Positions 40,902 through 48,233 of a stretch of DNA of 49,355 nt are shown here, in pieces. Made by a program: the position numbers and the translations under genes. The DNA lies in NCBI GenBank assembly GCA_021299385.1, contig JAJTGZ010000011.1, forward strand, positions 1 through 49,355, read 5' to 3'. The stretch's first letter is position 1; every line of letters starts with the position of its first letter. Under the pieces are notes generated by a model that saw only the letters and a list, made by a program, of their open reading frames with translations, made no database searches and had not been told where the DNA came from. The stretch comes from Phycisphaeraceae bacterium (GTDB taxonomy: Bacteria > Planctomycetota > Phycisphaerae > Phycisphaerales > UBA1924).

Positions 40902-41864
40902 ATGCTCCATAGGCGACCCATCCTCAACGCCCGCTCGGCACTGACGATCTGTGCCGGGCTTGCGGCCCTGCTCGCGGTCCTGCCCACGCGCTGGAGTTGG
41001 TGGACCAGCGACCTGTCCGCCCCCGTGCAGTTTGCCGCGTTGCCCGTCAGCTGGGTTGTAACCAAGGCCGTCCGCGCCGCCAGGCCCGCCATGGCCCATG
41101 ACGCCAACTCCCCGACCGTCGAACGCTTGCGCCTCGACCTGGCCGAGCTGACAACCCGCAACCTCCGCCTGGCCGCCGAGAACGACCAACTCGCCCAGCA
41201 GGTCCGCCAACTCCAGAGCGGGCTGCAACTGGCCGGCAACCAGGAGGTCCCCCGCCTGATCGCACCCGTCTTTGCCAGCCAGGCCGGGGGCTCGACGCTC
41301 CTGATGGTCCGCACCGCCGGCCTGCGCGGCGTTGACGGGCAAAGCACCGTCGTCACCCCAGGCTCCATCGCCGTACACGCCGGGGTCAACCTCGTCGGGC
41401 AGGTCATCGGTGTCCGCGGCGTCGTTGCCGACATCCGCCCGATCTCCGACCCCGCCGCCGGTGTGCTGCGGGCAACGCTCTTCCCGCTCGAAACCGACCC
41501 CGCCGCGGACCAATCCTCCATCGCGCTGGCGGCGCAACTCGCCCCGATCCCGGGCCCAGGCGGGCGCGGCCGGTTGCGCGGGCCCGTCTATGTCCTCAAA
41601 CTCCCCGACGGGCAGACCGAGCCGACCATCACCCCCGGCATGCAGGTCCGCCTCACCGACCCCTCCTGGCCACGTGCCGCACAAATGCTCGTCGTCGGCG
41701 TGGTCGACAGCGTCGAGATCGCCGACAACGGCCGGCCCATCATCATCGTCCGCCCGGCCTTTGACGTGCAACGACTTGAAGAGGTAACCATCCTCGTTAC
41801 CAGCGAGGCCCTCCCGCCGACGAGCACAACAAACACACCCACCCCGCGCGGAGGGGCCCGATGA
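40902..41864 (+). CDS. mreC: rod shape-determining protein MreC
   Basis: MreC is the bitopic periplasmic scaffold linking MreB to the PBP2/RodA synthase. The 320-residue protein has a short cytoplasmic start, one membrane helix (SALTICAGLAALLAVL), a periplasmic coiled coil (VERLRLDLAELTTRNLRLAAENDQLAQQV), and a beta-rich domain (APVFASQAGGSTLLMVRTAG, VVTPGSIAVHAGVNLVGQVIGV, VVGVVDSVEIADNGRPIIIVRPAFDVQRLEEV). It lies 61 bp after mreB and overlaps mreD by 4 bp. Sequence identity to model MreC is probably low, but the order of genes supports the call. Confidence 0.85.
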   Translation: MLHRRPILNARSALTICAGLAALLAVLPTRWSWWTSDLSAPVQFAALPVSWVVTKAVRAARPAMAHDANSPTVERLRLDLAELTTRNLRLAAENDQLAQQVRQLQSGLQLAGNQEVPRLIAPVFASQAGGSTLLMVRTAGLRGVDGQSTVVTPGSIAVHAGVNLVGQVIGVRGVVADIRPISDPAAGVLRATLFPLETDPAADQSSIALAAQLAPIPGPGGRGRLRGPVYVLKLPDGQTEPTITPGMQVRLTDPSWPRAAQMLVVGVVDSVEIADNGRPIIIVRPAFDVQRLEEVTILVTSEALPPTSTTNTPTPRGGAR

Positions 41865-42433
41865 ACTGGGCCGTCGCGTCGCTGCTGCTCTACCTCGGCC
41901 TAGCCGTCGAGATCGGCCTGCGCGGCGGGCTGACGATCGGCCAGAGCGCGTCCCCTTCAGTGATGTTCGCGCTCGTGGCCCTCGTCGCGGCGTACGCACC
42001 GTTGCAGCACGCGCTCTGGTTTGCGTTCTTGGCAGGCCTGGCCGTGGACCTGATGTCCCCGCTCGCGCCCCTGGGCAGTGGGGAGGCGGTGGTCGTTGTC
42101 GGTCCGTATGCGATCGGGTCTTTGACCGGCGCGTACCTGGTCTATCTTCTGCGCGGGTTCCTCTTCGCCCGCAACGCCGCCACGCTGACGCTGCTGGGCA
42201 TCATCGGCGCCTCTGCCGGGGGCGTGGTGGCGCTGGCGTTCTTGCAGGTGCGTGCCATAACCGACCCGGGTGTGCTCTTCCGCCGGCTGGGGATTGTCTC
42301 GGTGCTGCTCTCGGCCGTCTACACGGGCCTGCCGACGCTGCTGCTGGCGCTGGTCTGGAAGCGGATGCTCCCGTGGCTCGGGCTTGTTGACCCCTCCCAA
42401 CGCCGCTACGACCGCATGGGCCAGGGGCGCTGA
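41861..42433 (+). CDS. mreD: rod shape-determining protein MreD
   Basis: MreD is the integral membrane partner of MreB-MreC. The 190-residue protein has about five helices (ASLLLYLGLAVEIGL, SVMFALVALVAAYAPL, HALWFAFLAGLAVDLMSPLAPLG, TLTLLGIIGASAGGVVALAF, VSVLLSAVYTGLPTLLLAL), with the family-typical GLAVDLMSP motif. The start overlaps the mreC stop (ATGA), implying translational coupling. The downstream penicillin-binding protein gene often found with mreBCD is absent; a convergent small gene follows. Confidence 0.85.
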   Translation: MNWAVASLLLYLGLAVEIGLRGGLTIGQSASPSVMFALVALVAAYAPLQHALWFAFLAGLAVDLMSPLAPLGSGEAVVVVGPYAIGSLTGAYLVYLLRGFLFARNAATLTLLGIIGASAGGVVALAFLQVRAITDPGVLFRRLGIVSVLLSAVYTGLPTLLLALVWKRMLPWLGLVDPSQRRYDRMGQGR

Positions 42434-42452
42434 GCCGCCGGGCACCCACCGC

Positions 42453-42782
42453 CTAGAGGTCCGTGTCAAACGCGTTGAACGCTGCCGTCTCAGGCCGGCG
42501 GAGCCAGAAGGCCCCGCGCCCGCGCGGCTTCTCCTTGGCGTCCAGGCGTTCGAGGTAGTGCCGGAGCGAGTCGTCGTTGAATGTCGCCAGGAAATCGGCC
42601 GACGCCCCGTGGCTCGTCCGCAGGATCGACTCGATGACATGCTCACGTGGAAGGCGCGACCGGCTTGGCTCGGACGCAACACCGGCAACCCCTGAGATGC
42701 CCGCGCTGCGGTGGGCACCGGGTTGGGCAGTGGTGGCAACAGAACTGACGGCAATAGCCGCGGCGGCAGAAATAAGGCGCAT
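42453..42782 (-). CDS. small secreted hypothetical protein
   Basis: The 109-residue protein starts with a short signal peptide (MRLISAAAAIAVSSVATTAQ). The mature part contains LPREHVIESILRTSHGAS, FNDDSLRHYLERLDAKEKP and FDTDL. AAGGACG is 8 nt before the ATG at 42782. No family is recognised. It converges on mreD with a 19-bp gap. Confidence 0.6.
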   Translation of the reverse strand: MRLISAAAAIAVSSVATTAQPGAHRSAGISGVAGVASEPSRSRLPREHVIESILRTSHGASADFLATFNDDSLRHYLERLDAKEKPRGRGAFWLRRPETAAFNAFDTDL

Positions 42783-42946
42783 GCTTCGTCCTTGAAGTGC
42801 GTGGGAATAATCCCGCTGGTCTTGTGGTGCGCTCCGCGCGTCGATTCCCGCGGACATGCTCCGCCGCGAATGTGATCCATCGGTGCGCCCACCCCCACGC
42901 CCACAAAGTTTTTGCCGGCCTCATTCTCAACCCCCACATCCCCGGC

Positions 42947-42952
42947 TACCGT
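42947..42952 (+). promoter_or_regulatory. -10 box for a leaderless mRNA
   Basis: TACCGT is followed by CGCGC and the ATG at 42958. Confidence 0.45.
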
Positions 42953-42957
42953 CGCGC

Positions 42958-43668
42958 ATGAAACGCCTGGCCACCCTCATCCCCGCCGATCCATCGGGGA
43001 CACCTAAGGGTGATACGAACGAAGCCCTTCTCTGGAACCCCACCTTCAACCTCCTACGCGACGACCCGCAGACCCTGCCGGGCTTGCACACCTCAGGCTT
43101 TGTCCTGCGCTGCTGGTCCGGCTGGACCAGCGACGACCCAACCGACCCCGACCCGGCAAGGTGGTCCCCACAAACTTTCAACGCCCTGCACTCGGCGTGC
43201 ACAAACTTCTTCCACCTCTACCCAAGTGTGCAGCTCATCCTGCGCAACCACCACCGCCACGTGCTGCACGACCACCACACGCTGCTGCGCTTCGCCCAGC
43301 GCTGGGAGCAGGCCCCGCACGGGAATCTCTCGTTTTTGATCGACCCGGCCTCGTGGCTGACGGCACAGATGATCCCCGACTACGAAGACCACCTCGCACG
43401 CACCGCCGAGGGCTTGGAGGGCACGCCGATGTGGCGCGAACTGATGCTTACCAACCTCGCACCCGACGCCGAGCAAGACCCGCTGAGCACCGAGAAACTC
43501 GGCATCGACATCGGCCCACCCATGCGCCAAGCCCCACTGCACAGGGGCTTGCTTGACGCAAGGAGGATGGTAAAAATACTCAGCGACCCGATCGGGCGGG
43601 CTGATACGGTGGTACTCTCCCCCGGCGACCGCTTGGCACAGACAGAGTTTTTGCCCGCCGTCCCCTGA
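42958..43668 (+). CDS. hypothetical protein, possibly a TIM-barrel sugar-isomerase-like fold
   Basis: The 236-residue soluble protein has NPTFNLLRDDPQTLPGL, LHSACTNFFHLYPSVQLILRNHHRHVL with clustered histidines, and LSFLIDPASWLTAQMIPDYEDHLARTAEGL. The LIDPA segment preceded by a His-rich strand recalls the sugar phosphate isomerase/epimerase fold, but the match is by eye and weak. Codon bias is strong. A TACCGT box 5 nt before the ATG and the absence of a Shine-Dalgarno sequence suggest a leaderless mRNA. Confidence 0.65.
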   Translation: MKRLATLIPADPSGTPKGDTNEALLWNPTFNLLRDDPQTLPGLHTSGFVLRCWSGWTSDDPTDPDPARWSPQTFNALHSACTNFFHLYPSVQLILRNHHRHVLHDHHTLLRFAQRWEQAPHGNLSFLIDPASWLTAQMIPDYEDHLARTAEGLEGTPMWRELMLTNLAPDAEQDPLSTEKLGIDIGPPMRQAPLHRGLLDARRMVKILSDPIGRADTVVLSPGDRLAQTEFLPAVP

Positions 43669-43751
43669 TTTGGGCAATCTACCGGAGGTTGGCTGAATCC
43701 CGCAGCGGCAAAGCCCCGTAGACGCAGATGGATATGGAGGCATCGCAACGC

Positions 43752-44597
43752 ATGCCCAAGACTCGCGCAAACGCCAACCGATCAGCCGGGGCCATCGGCC
43801 TGCCGGTGCTGGTTGCCTGCGCGCTCTGCTGGTGCCCCCCAGCCGACGCACGCGCCGACGGCCTCGATGAGAACGCGTTCTTCTCCTGGACAATCGACGC
43901 ACCCTCGGCGTTCTGCGGGCCGACGCTCGCATCCGTCCTCGATGACGCCCAGGCCAACAGCACACCACTGCTCATCACCCAATCACCCGAGCAGGTCGTC
44001 AACCCCACGCACACGGCACTCGCGCCAGCGGAGTTTGCAGCCCTGCTGCGCCACAGCGGCCAACTGAGCCTCTCTCAGAGCAGGCTTGCCAACGCGAGCG
44101 TTGAAACGTTGGAACTGGCAAACGCAACTCGCTCCAAGGGTGCCGTGGAGATCTTCGAGGGCGTCAACCTCGCGGGCACACGCAGCGAGATGACCCTCGG
44201 CAGCACAGGCGGGCGGAGCGCGGTGCAGGTCTACGACGCCTCGGCAATGGTCGACGCGGTCAAGGTGGCCGATGTGGCGCTCTCGTTTGTCGGTGCCGTG
44301 CGCGTCGCCAGCCAGGGGCCGGTGGACGCGGCACCGGTGCGGACGCAAGTTACGCCGATGATCGGACCGGGGCTGCGCTGGCAACGCGGCCAGGCCGAGA
44401 CACGCTTGATGGCCCTGGGCGACGCCTCCGGGCACAACGAGGGGCTCATCGAGTTGCGTGCCGATCAGGTCTGGCGGATCACTGGGTGGACAACAATCTC
44501 GGTGGGGTACCAGCACCAGATGACCCCCACGGCGGAGCGCCGGCTGGCCAATGAGCCGAGCGACTCGATCATCCTGGAACTGCGCCTGAAGTTTTAG
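43752..44597 (+). CDS. secreted protein, probably outer-membrane associated
   Basis: From the ATG at 43752 the protein has 281 residues: a basic start, a signal helix (AIGLPVLVACALCWCPPADARA), a Ser/Ala/Leu-rich middle (about 70-110), and a C-terminal half of amphipathic strands (RWQRGQAETRLMALGDASG, WRITGWTTISVGYQHQM) ending SIILELRLKF. The terminal Phe and strand pattern resemble outer-membrane barrels, as in the protein at 18682. GGAGG lies 11 nt upstream of this ATG; an alternative ATG at 43728 adds eight residues. No family is recognised. Confidence 0.65.
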   Translation: MPKTRANANRSAGAIGLPVLVACALCWCPPADARADGLDENAFFSWTIDAPSAFCGPTLASVLDDAQANSTPLLITQSPEQVVNPTHTALAPAEFAALLRHSGQLSLSQSRLANASVETLELANATRSKGAVEIFEGVNLAGTRSEMTLGSTGGRSAVQVYDASAMVDAVKVADVALSFVGAVRVASQGPVDAAPVRTQVTPMIGPGLRWQRGQAETRLMALGDASGHNEGLIELRADQVWRITGWTTISVGYQHQMTPTAERRLANEPSDSIILELRLKF

Positions 44598-44599
44598 AA

Positions 44600-44635
44600 C
44601 CTGTTCCAAAAGCCGTTCCAAAACCCGTTCCAAAA
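44600..44635. repeat. 12-bp tandem repeat CCGTTCCAAAA, three copies
   Basis: Three 12-bp units (CCTGTTCCAAAA, GCCGTTCCAAAA, CCCGTTCCAAAA) follow the stop of the previous gene and abut the second family F hairpin. Confidence 0.85.
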
Positions 44636-44638
44636 TCT

Positions 44639-44665
44639 GGTGGCACGGGCTTCCAGCCCGTGCAT
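44639..44665. repeat. palindromic repeat family F, copy 2
   Basis: The 27 bp are identical to 7620-7646, with stem GCACGGGCT (44643-44651) and AGCCCGTGC (44655-44663). Again it lies just after a plus-strand gene. Confidence 0.8.
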
Positions 44666-45031
44666 CCGCCTCTCTGCGCACCCATGTTGTCAGCGGCGCG
44701 CAAATACACGGCGATCCAAAATCGGGTATCCGCCACAAGCCCCACGGCGACGTTTACAGCCCGGCCCAGGAGCACGCGTCCGATAGGGTCCAAGATGACC
44801 ACCCGATACCGCCGGGCGGCTCCTGGAGGGTTTGGGTGCATCTCCATTTCTAGTCGCACTTGCGCGGAGTTACACGGCGTGAATCTCAATCGCCGCTGCC
44901 CGGGGCCGATCGACATCGGCCTTCACTGCTTCTATGCTGCGCACCCTCAGCGTGCTGATGGGAAAGCCTTGCTTTGTTCGGGTTTGGTTCACTGAGATAC
45001 TCATCTAACCTCTGATCTTTAGGAGTTTGCC
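44666..45031. other. spacer upstream of GAPDH
   Basis: No supported gene is seen. A minus-strand frame (44569-44916) has partial codon bias but runs into the repeats and ends there, so it is left out. Near the gap gene, GATACT at 44996-45001 with TTGTTC 16 bp upstream (44974-44979) is a possible promoter. Confidence 0.4.
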
Positions 45032-46069
45032 ATGGCCATCCGCATCGGTATCAACGGGTTTGGACGCATCGGCCGGCTGGTGTGCCGGATGGCAAGCGAG
45101 GATGCGAACATTCAGGTTGTAGCCGTCAATGACCTGGTCCCGGCTGACAACCTGGCGTACCTGCTCAAGTATGACACGATGCACCGCCAGTTCATGCTCG
45201 CGGGCAAGCCGGCCGACGTGGCCGCGACCGAGACGAGCTTCACGATCAACGGCAAGCAGACGCGGACGCTCGCCGAGAAGGACCCGGCGAAACTGCCCTG
45301 GAAGGACATGGGCGTCGATTACGTCCTGGAGTCCACCGGGCTCTTTACCGACCTTGAGAAGGCGAGCCTGCACATCCAGGCCGGGGCCAGGCGTGTGATC
45401 ATCTCGGCGCCGACCAAGAGCGAGCCGGCCCAGGTGCCAACTTTTGTACACAAGGTCAACTGCGGGCAATACGACCCGGCCAAGCACGCCGTCATCAGCA
45501 ACGCGAGTTGCACGACCAACTGCTTGGCGCCCGTCGCCAAGGTCATCAACGATACCTTTGGCCTTGAGGAAGGGCTGATGACGACGATCCACGCCGTGAC
45601 GGCGACGCAGCCCACGCAGGACGGCCCGAGCAAAAAGGACTGGCGTGGTGGTCGCAACGCCTACCAGAACATCATCCCTGCCAGCACCGGCGCGGCCAAG
45701 GCGGCGGCGCTGGTCATCCCCGCGCTCAAGGGCAAACTCACCGGGATGTCCTTCCGCGTGCCGACGGCGGACGTGAGTTGCGTGGACCTGACGTTCCGCA
45801 CGGGCAAGGAAACGTCGCTGGGCGAGATCAACGCGGCGATGAAGGCTGCCAGCCAGGGCCCGATGGCCGGGGTGCTGGGGTACACCGAGGAAGAGGTCGT
45901 CAGCAGCGACTTTGTCAGCGACCGCCGCAGCAGCATTTATGATGCCGGGGCTGGGATCGAACTGAACAAACGGTTCTTCAAGATTGTTGCCTGGTACGAC
46001 AACGAGGCCGGGTATGCCGCACGGTGCGTGGACATGCTGCGCTTGCTGGCGAGCAAGGACGGCAAGTAA
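45032..46069 (+). CDS. gap: glyceraldehyde-3-phosphate dehydrogenase
   Basis: This glycolytic enzyme oxidises and phosphorylates glyceraldehyde 3-phosphate with NAD. The 345-residue protein has the NAD fold [15 protein letters not shown], Asp34 in AVNDL (favouring NAD over NADP), the catalytic [12 protein letters not shown] (Cys160), the partner His in [15 protein letters not shown], and [16 protein letters not shown] near the end. AGGAG lies 8 nt before the ATG. A family A hairpin follows the stop by about 27 bp. Confidence 0.97.
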   Translation: MAIRIGINGFGRIGRLVCRMASEDANIQVVAVNDLVPADNLAYLLKYDTMHRQFMLAGKPADVAATETSFTINGKQTRTLAEKDPAKLPWKDMGVDYVLESTGLFTDLEKASLHIQAGARRVIISAPTKSEPAQVPTFVHKVNCGQYDPAKHAVISNASCTTNCLAPVAKVINDTFGLEEGLMTTIHAVTATQPTQDGPSKKDWRGGRNAYQNIIPASTGAAKAAALVIPALKGKLTGMSFRVPTADVSCVDLTFRTGKETSLGEINAAMKAASQGPMAGVLGYTEEEVVSSDFVSDRRSSIYDAGAGIELNKRFFKIVAWYDNEAGYAARCVDMLRLLASKDGK

Positions 46070-46096
46070 ACAAAGCCCCGATCGTTCTTGCCTATG

Positions 46097-46130
46097 AACC
46101 CCTCCCCCGAGGGGAGGGGCAGGGGTGGGG
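46097..46130 (+). repeat. family A hairpin, copy 3
   Basis: AACCCCTCCCCCGAGGGG then AGGGGCAGGGGTGGGG lies downstream of gap. Confidence 0.85.
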
Positions 46131-46224
46131 CTTGATCCCGCCGACAGCCCCATCAAACACTGCGGTGGGGGGCCAAGGCGTCTGCGTTGTGTAACACTTT
46201 TTGCAAGCCTCGATGGAGTCGCCT

Positions 46225-46476
46225 GTGGCCCGCCTCGTTCGCCTGACCAGTTTGCAGCCGATGAAGTTCCAGGCCCAGGACATCCCCGAGGGGAAGGTGC
46301 TGTCGATCTGCACGTGCGGCCTGAGCCAAAAGTTCCCGATCTGCGACGGCTCGCACAAGGCGGCACGCGCCAGCGAGCAGGCCGGGATGTTGTACGTCTA
46401 TAACGATGCGCGGACCCAGGTCGTCGAGGTCCGGCCAGATCCGGCAGGCGAGGGTGGCCCGGCCAACCCCACCTGA
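46225..46476 (+). CDS. CDGSH iron-sulfur domain protein
   Basis: The 83-residue protein carries one CDGSH motif, CTCGLSQKFPICDGSH, with three Cys and one His for a 2Fe-2S cluster as in mitoNEET-type proteins. These act in redox sensing or cluster transfer. The family usually begins (M)ARLVRL; the GTG at 46225 gives exactly VARLVRL and has GGAG 6 nt upstream, so it is preferred to the ATG at 46213. The C-terminal tail is short and acidic. No partner gene is evident. Confidence 0.88.
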   Translation: MARLVRLTSLQPMKFQAQDIPEGKVLSICTCGLSQKFPICDGSHKAARASEQAGMLYVYNDARTQVVEVRPDPAGEGGPANPT

Positions 46477-46523
46477 CATCTCATACAAATCAACGCGGAA
46501 GTACCGTTGCCTGGCTTTGTTAC

Positions 46524-46608
46524 CCCAAAAACCCCCCTCTGAAAACCTCCACACCTCCGTCCTCTGAGTGATCCGCCCTGGGCACTCCGGGCCTCTGGAG
46601 TAACACTC
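46524..46608 (-). repeat. dispersed element family G, copy 6
   Basis: The minus strand reads GTTACTCCAGAGGCCCGGAG, ATCACTCAGAGGACGGAGG, then GGTTTTCAGAGGGGGG. It ends 18 nt before the argF start, the same placement as copy 3 before ftsY. Confidence 0.75.
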
Positions 46609-46626
46609 TTCCCGTCCGAGCGACCA

Positions 46627-47613
46627 ATGCCCAACTCTAAAGCCAGGCCGAAACCCGCACGCCACGCCAAGCCAGCCGCCAAGGCCACCAAGCGCGACTT
46701 GCTGACCATCACCCAGTTGACCGGCGACCGGCTTCGTGCGCTCATTGCAAGCGCCTCTGCGATCAAGGCACGCCCCGAGGAGTTTGCAACGCGCCTGCGG
46801 GGCAAGGGTGTTGTGCTCTTGTTCGAGAAGCCCTCGCTGCGCACGCGCGTCAGTTTCGAGGTCGGCGTCAGCAAGCTCGGCGGGCACGCGATTTTTTATG
46901 ACCACTCTGCCGACCGCATCGGCATGCGCGAGGGTCTGCAGGACTACGCACGCGTGCTGGGTCGGTATGTCGATGCGATCGTCGCGCGCGTCTATGAGCA
47001 GAGCGTGCTAGAGGGGCTGGCAAAGTTCAGCCCCGTGCCGATCATCAACGCCCTGAGCAACACGCACCACCCCTGCCAAGCGCTGGCGGATGTCTTTACG
47101 ATCCACGAGAAACTGGGCACGGTCAAGGGGGTGCGGGTTGCTTTCTTGGGCGACGGCAACAACGTGTGCACCAGTTTGGCGCACGCCGTGTGCATGCTCG
47201 GCGGGGAGATGCAGGTGATCTCACCACCCGGGTATGCGCTGCCGGAGGTTGTGCTGCAAGAGTGCCGGGCGTTGGCCAAGGGCAGTGGGGGGAGCATCAC
47301 GACGACAAGCGACCCCGACGCGGTGGCGGGAGCGCAGGTGGTTTACACCGACGCGTGGGTGAGCATGCACAACACCGACGCGGAGGAACGCTACCGCGTG
47401 CTGCGGCCGTACCAAGTGAACGCCAAGTTGATGGCCAGGGCGGCGCGTGGTGCGATCTTCATGCACTGCCTTCCCGCCGAGCGCGGGGACGAGGTAACCG
47501 ACGCGGTGATGGACGGTGCGCGATCGGCCGTGTATGACCAGGCCGAGAACCGCCTGCATACGCAGAATGCGTTGATGCTCGAGTTGATGGGGCGGAGTAG
47601 TGATGAGCGATGA
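46627..47613 (+). CDS. argF: ornithine carbamoyltransferase
   Basis: This arginine-pathway enzyme joins ornithine and carbamoyl phosphate to citrulline. The 328-residue protein has the carbamoyl-phosphate loop EKPSLRTRVSFEVG (S70-R74), NTHHPCQALADVFTI, the mobile loop region DAWVSMH and the catalytic FMHCLPAERGDE. About 22 Lys/Ala/Pro-rich residues precede the usual family start. The C-terminal residues and stop (SSDER, TGA) come from a heptad repeat. No Shine-Dalgarno is seen; a family G element lies directly upstream. Confidence 0.94.
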   Translation: MPNSKARPKPARHAKPAAKATKRDLLTITQLTGDRLRALIASASAIKARPEEFATRLRGKGVVLLFEKPSLRTRVSFEVGVSKLGGHAIFYDHSADRIGMREGLQDYARVLGRYVDAIVARVYEQSVLEGLAKFSPVPIINALSNTHHPCQALADVFTIHEKLGTVKGVRVAFLGDGNNVCTSLAHAVCMLGGEMQVISPPGYALPEVVLQECRALAKGSGGSITTTSDPDAVAGAQVVYTDAWVSMHNTDAEERYRVLRPYQVNAKLMARAARGAIFMHCLPAERGDEVTDAVMDGARSAVYDQAENRLHTQNALMLELMGRSSDER

Positions 47614-47630
47614 GCGATGAGCGATGAGTG
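47600..47630 (+). repeat. heptad repeat family B, copy 3
   Basis: Three to four GATGAGC units overlap the last codons and stop of argF. Confidence 0.85.
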
Positions 47631-47643
47631 GGGAGTTGCTATT

Positions 47644-48105
47644 TCAAACTCCCGGCACGCCGATGTCCTCGTTCCATAACTCTGGGTTCGCAGCGATAAA
47701 CCGCGTCATCAGCTCCACGCACCGCGCATCATCGAGCACGTCCACGCGCACCCCCTCGGCGGCCAGCCAGTCCTCCCGGCCCTGGAACGTCCGGCGTTCG
47801 CCGATGACCACACGCGGAATCCTGTGCAGAATGCTCGTACCCGTGCACATCGCGCACGGCGAGAGCGTGCTGACCAGCGTGAGCGTCTGCCAGTCGCGCC
47901 GACGGCCGGCGTTGCGGATGCAGACGGTCTCGGCGTGGGCCGTCGGGTCGCCGGTCTGCACACGCAGGTTGTGCCCGAGCGCGACGATCACGCCGCGCGG
48001 GCTGACGAGCGCGGCACCGATCGGGATCCCACCCTCGCGCAACCCCTTGCACGCCTGCTCATACGCGGCCTCGATGCCCACAGCGGCGATGGTGTCCGTT
48101 GCCAT
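47644..48105 (-). CDS. cytosine deaminase, fungal (Fcy1) type
   Basis: The 153-residue zinc deaminase has TAHAET (His57, Glu59) and LSPCAMCTG (Cys84, Cys87). The context matches yeast cytosine deaminase more than TadA or bacterial CodA: GGIPIGAALVSPRG, LGHNLRVQTGDPTAHAET, STLSPCAMCTGTSILHRIPRVVIGE, FIAANPELWNEDIG at the end. It would convert cytosine to uracil in pyrimidine salvage, although guanine or other amine substrates cannot be excluded. The ATG has TATGCT 5 nt upstream and no Shine-Dalgarno. Confidence 0.87.
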   Translation of the reverse strand: MATDTIAAVGIEAAYEQACKGLREGGIPIGAALVSPRGVIVALGHNLRVQTGDPTAHAETVCIRNAGRRRDWQTLTLVSTLSPCAMCTGTSILHRIPRVVIGERRTFQGREDWLAAEGVRVDVLDDARCVELMTRFIAANPELWNEDIGVPGV

Positions 48106-48110
48106 GGGCC

Positions 48111-48116
48111 AGCATA
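48111..48116 (-). promoter_or_regulatory. -10 box for a leaderless deaminase mRNA
   Basis: On the minus strand TATGCT is followed by GGCCC and the ATG at 48105. Confidence 0.45.
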
Positions 48117-48129
48117 GAGGCGCACAAAA

Positions 48130-48163
48130 AACCCCTCCCCAGAGGGGAGGGGCAGGGGTGGGG
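48130..48163 (+). repeat. family A hairpin, copy 4
   Basis: AACCCCTCCCCAGAGGGG then AGGGGCAGGGGTGGGG lies between bL20 and the deaminase promoter, about 70 bp after the bL20 stop, where it may end the ribosomal transcript. Confidence 0.85.
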
Positions 48164-48233
48164 TCGATTCAATCAACAGCGAAGCGATCTTCGTTATCTG
48201 GTTATCTGTCAGTCAACAGGCCACCATCAACGA

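Noticed and set aside
39710-41521. 603-codon minus-strand open frame across mreB and mreC
   Set aside because: It is the reverse shadow of two well-recognised genes and shows no domain of its own.
44569-44916. 115-codon minus-strand ORF after the 43752 gene
   Set aside because: Its C-terminal third (CTGWKPVP and FGTGFGTAFGT) is only translation of the family F hairpin and the 12-bp tandem repeat. The remaining part has modest codon bias and no recognisable domain.
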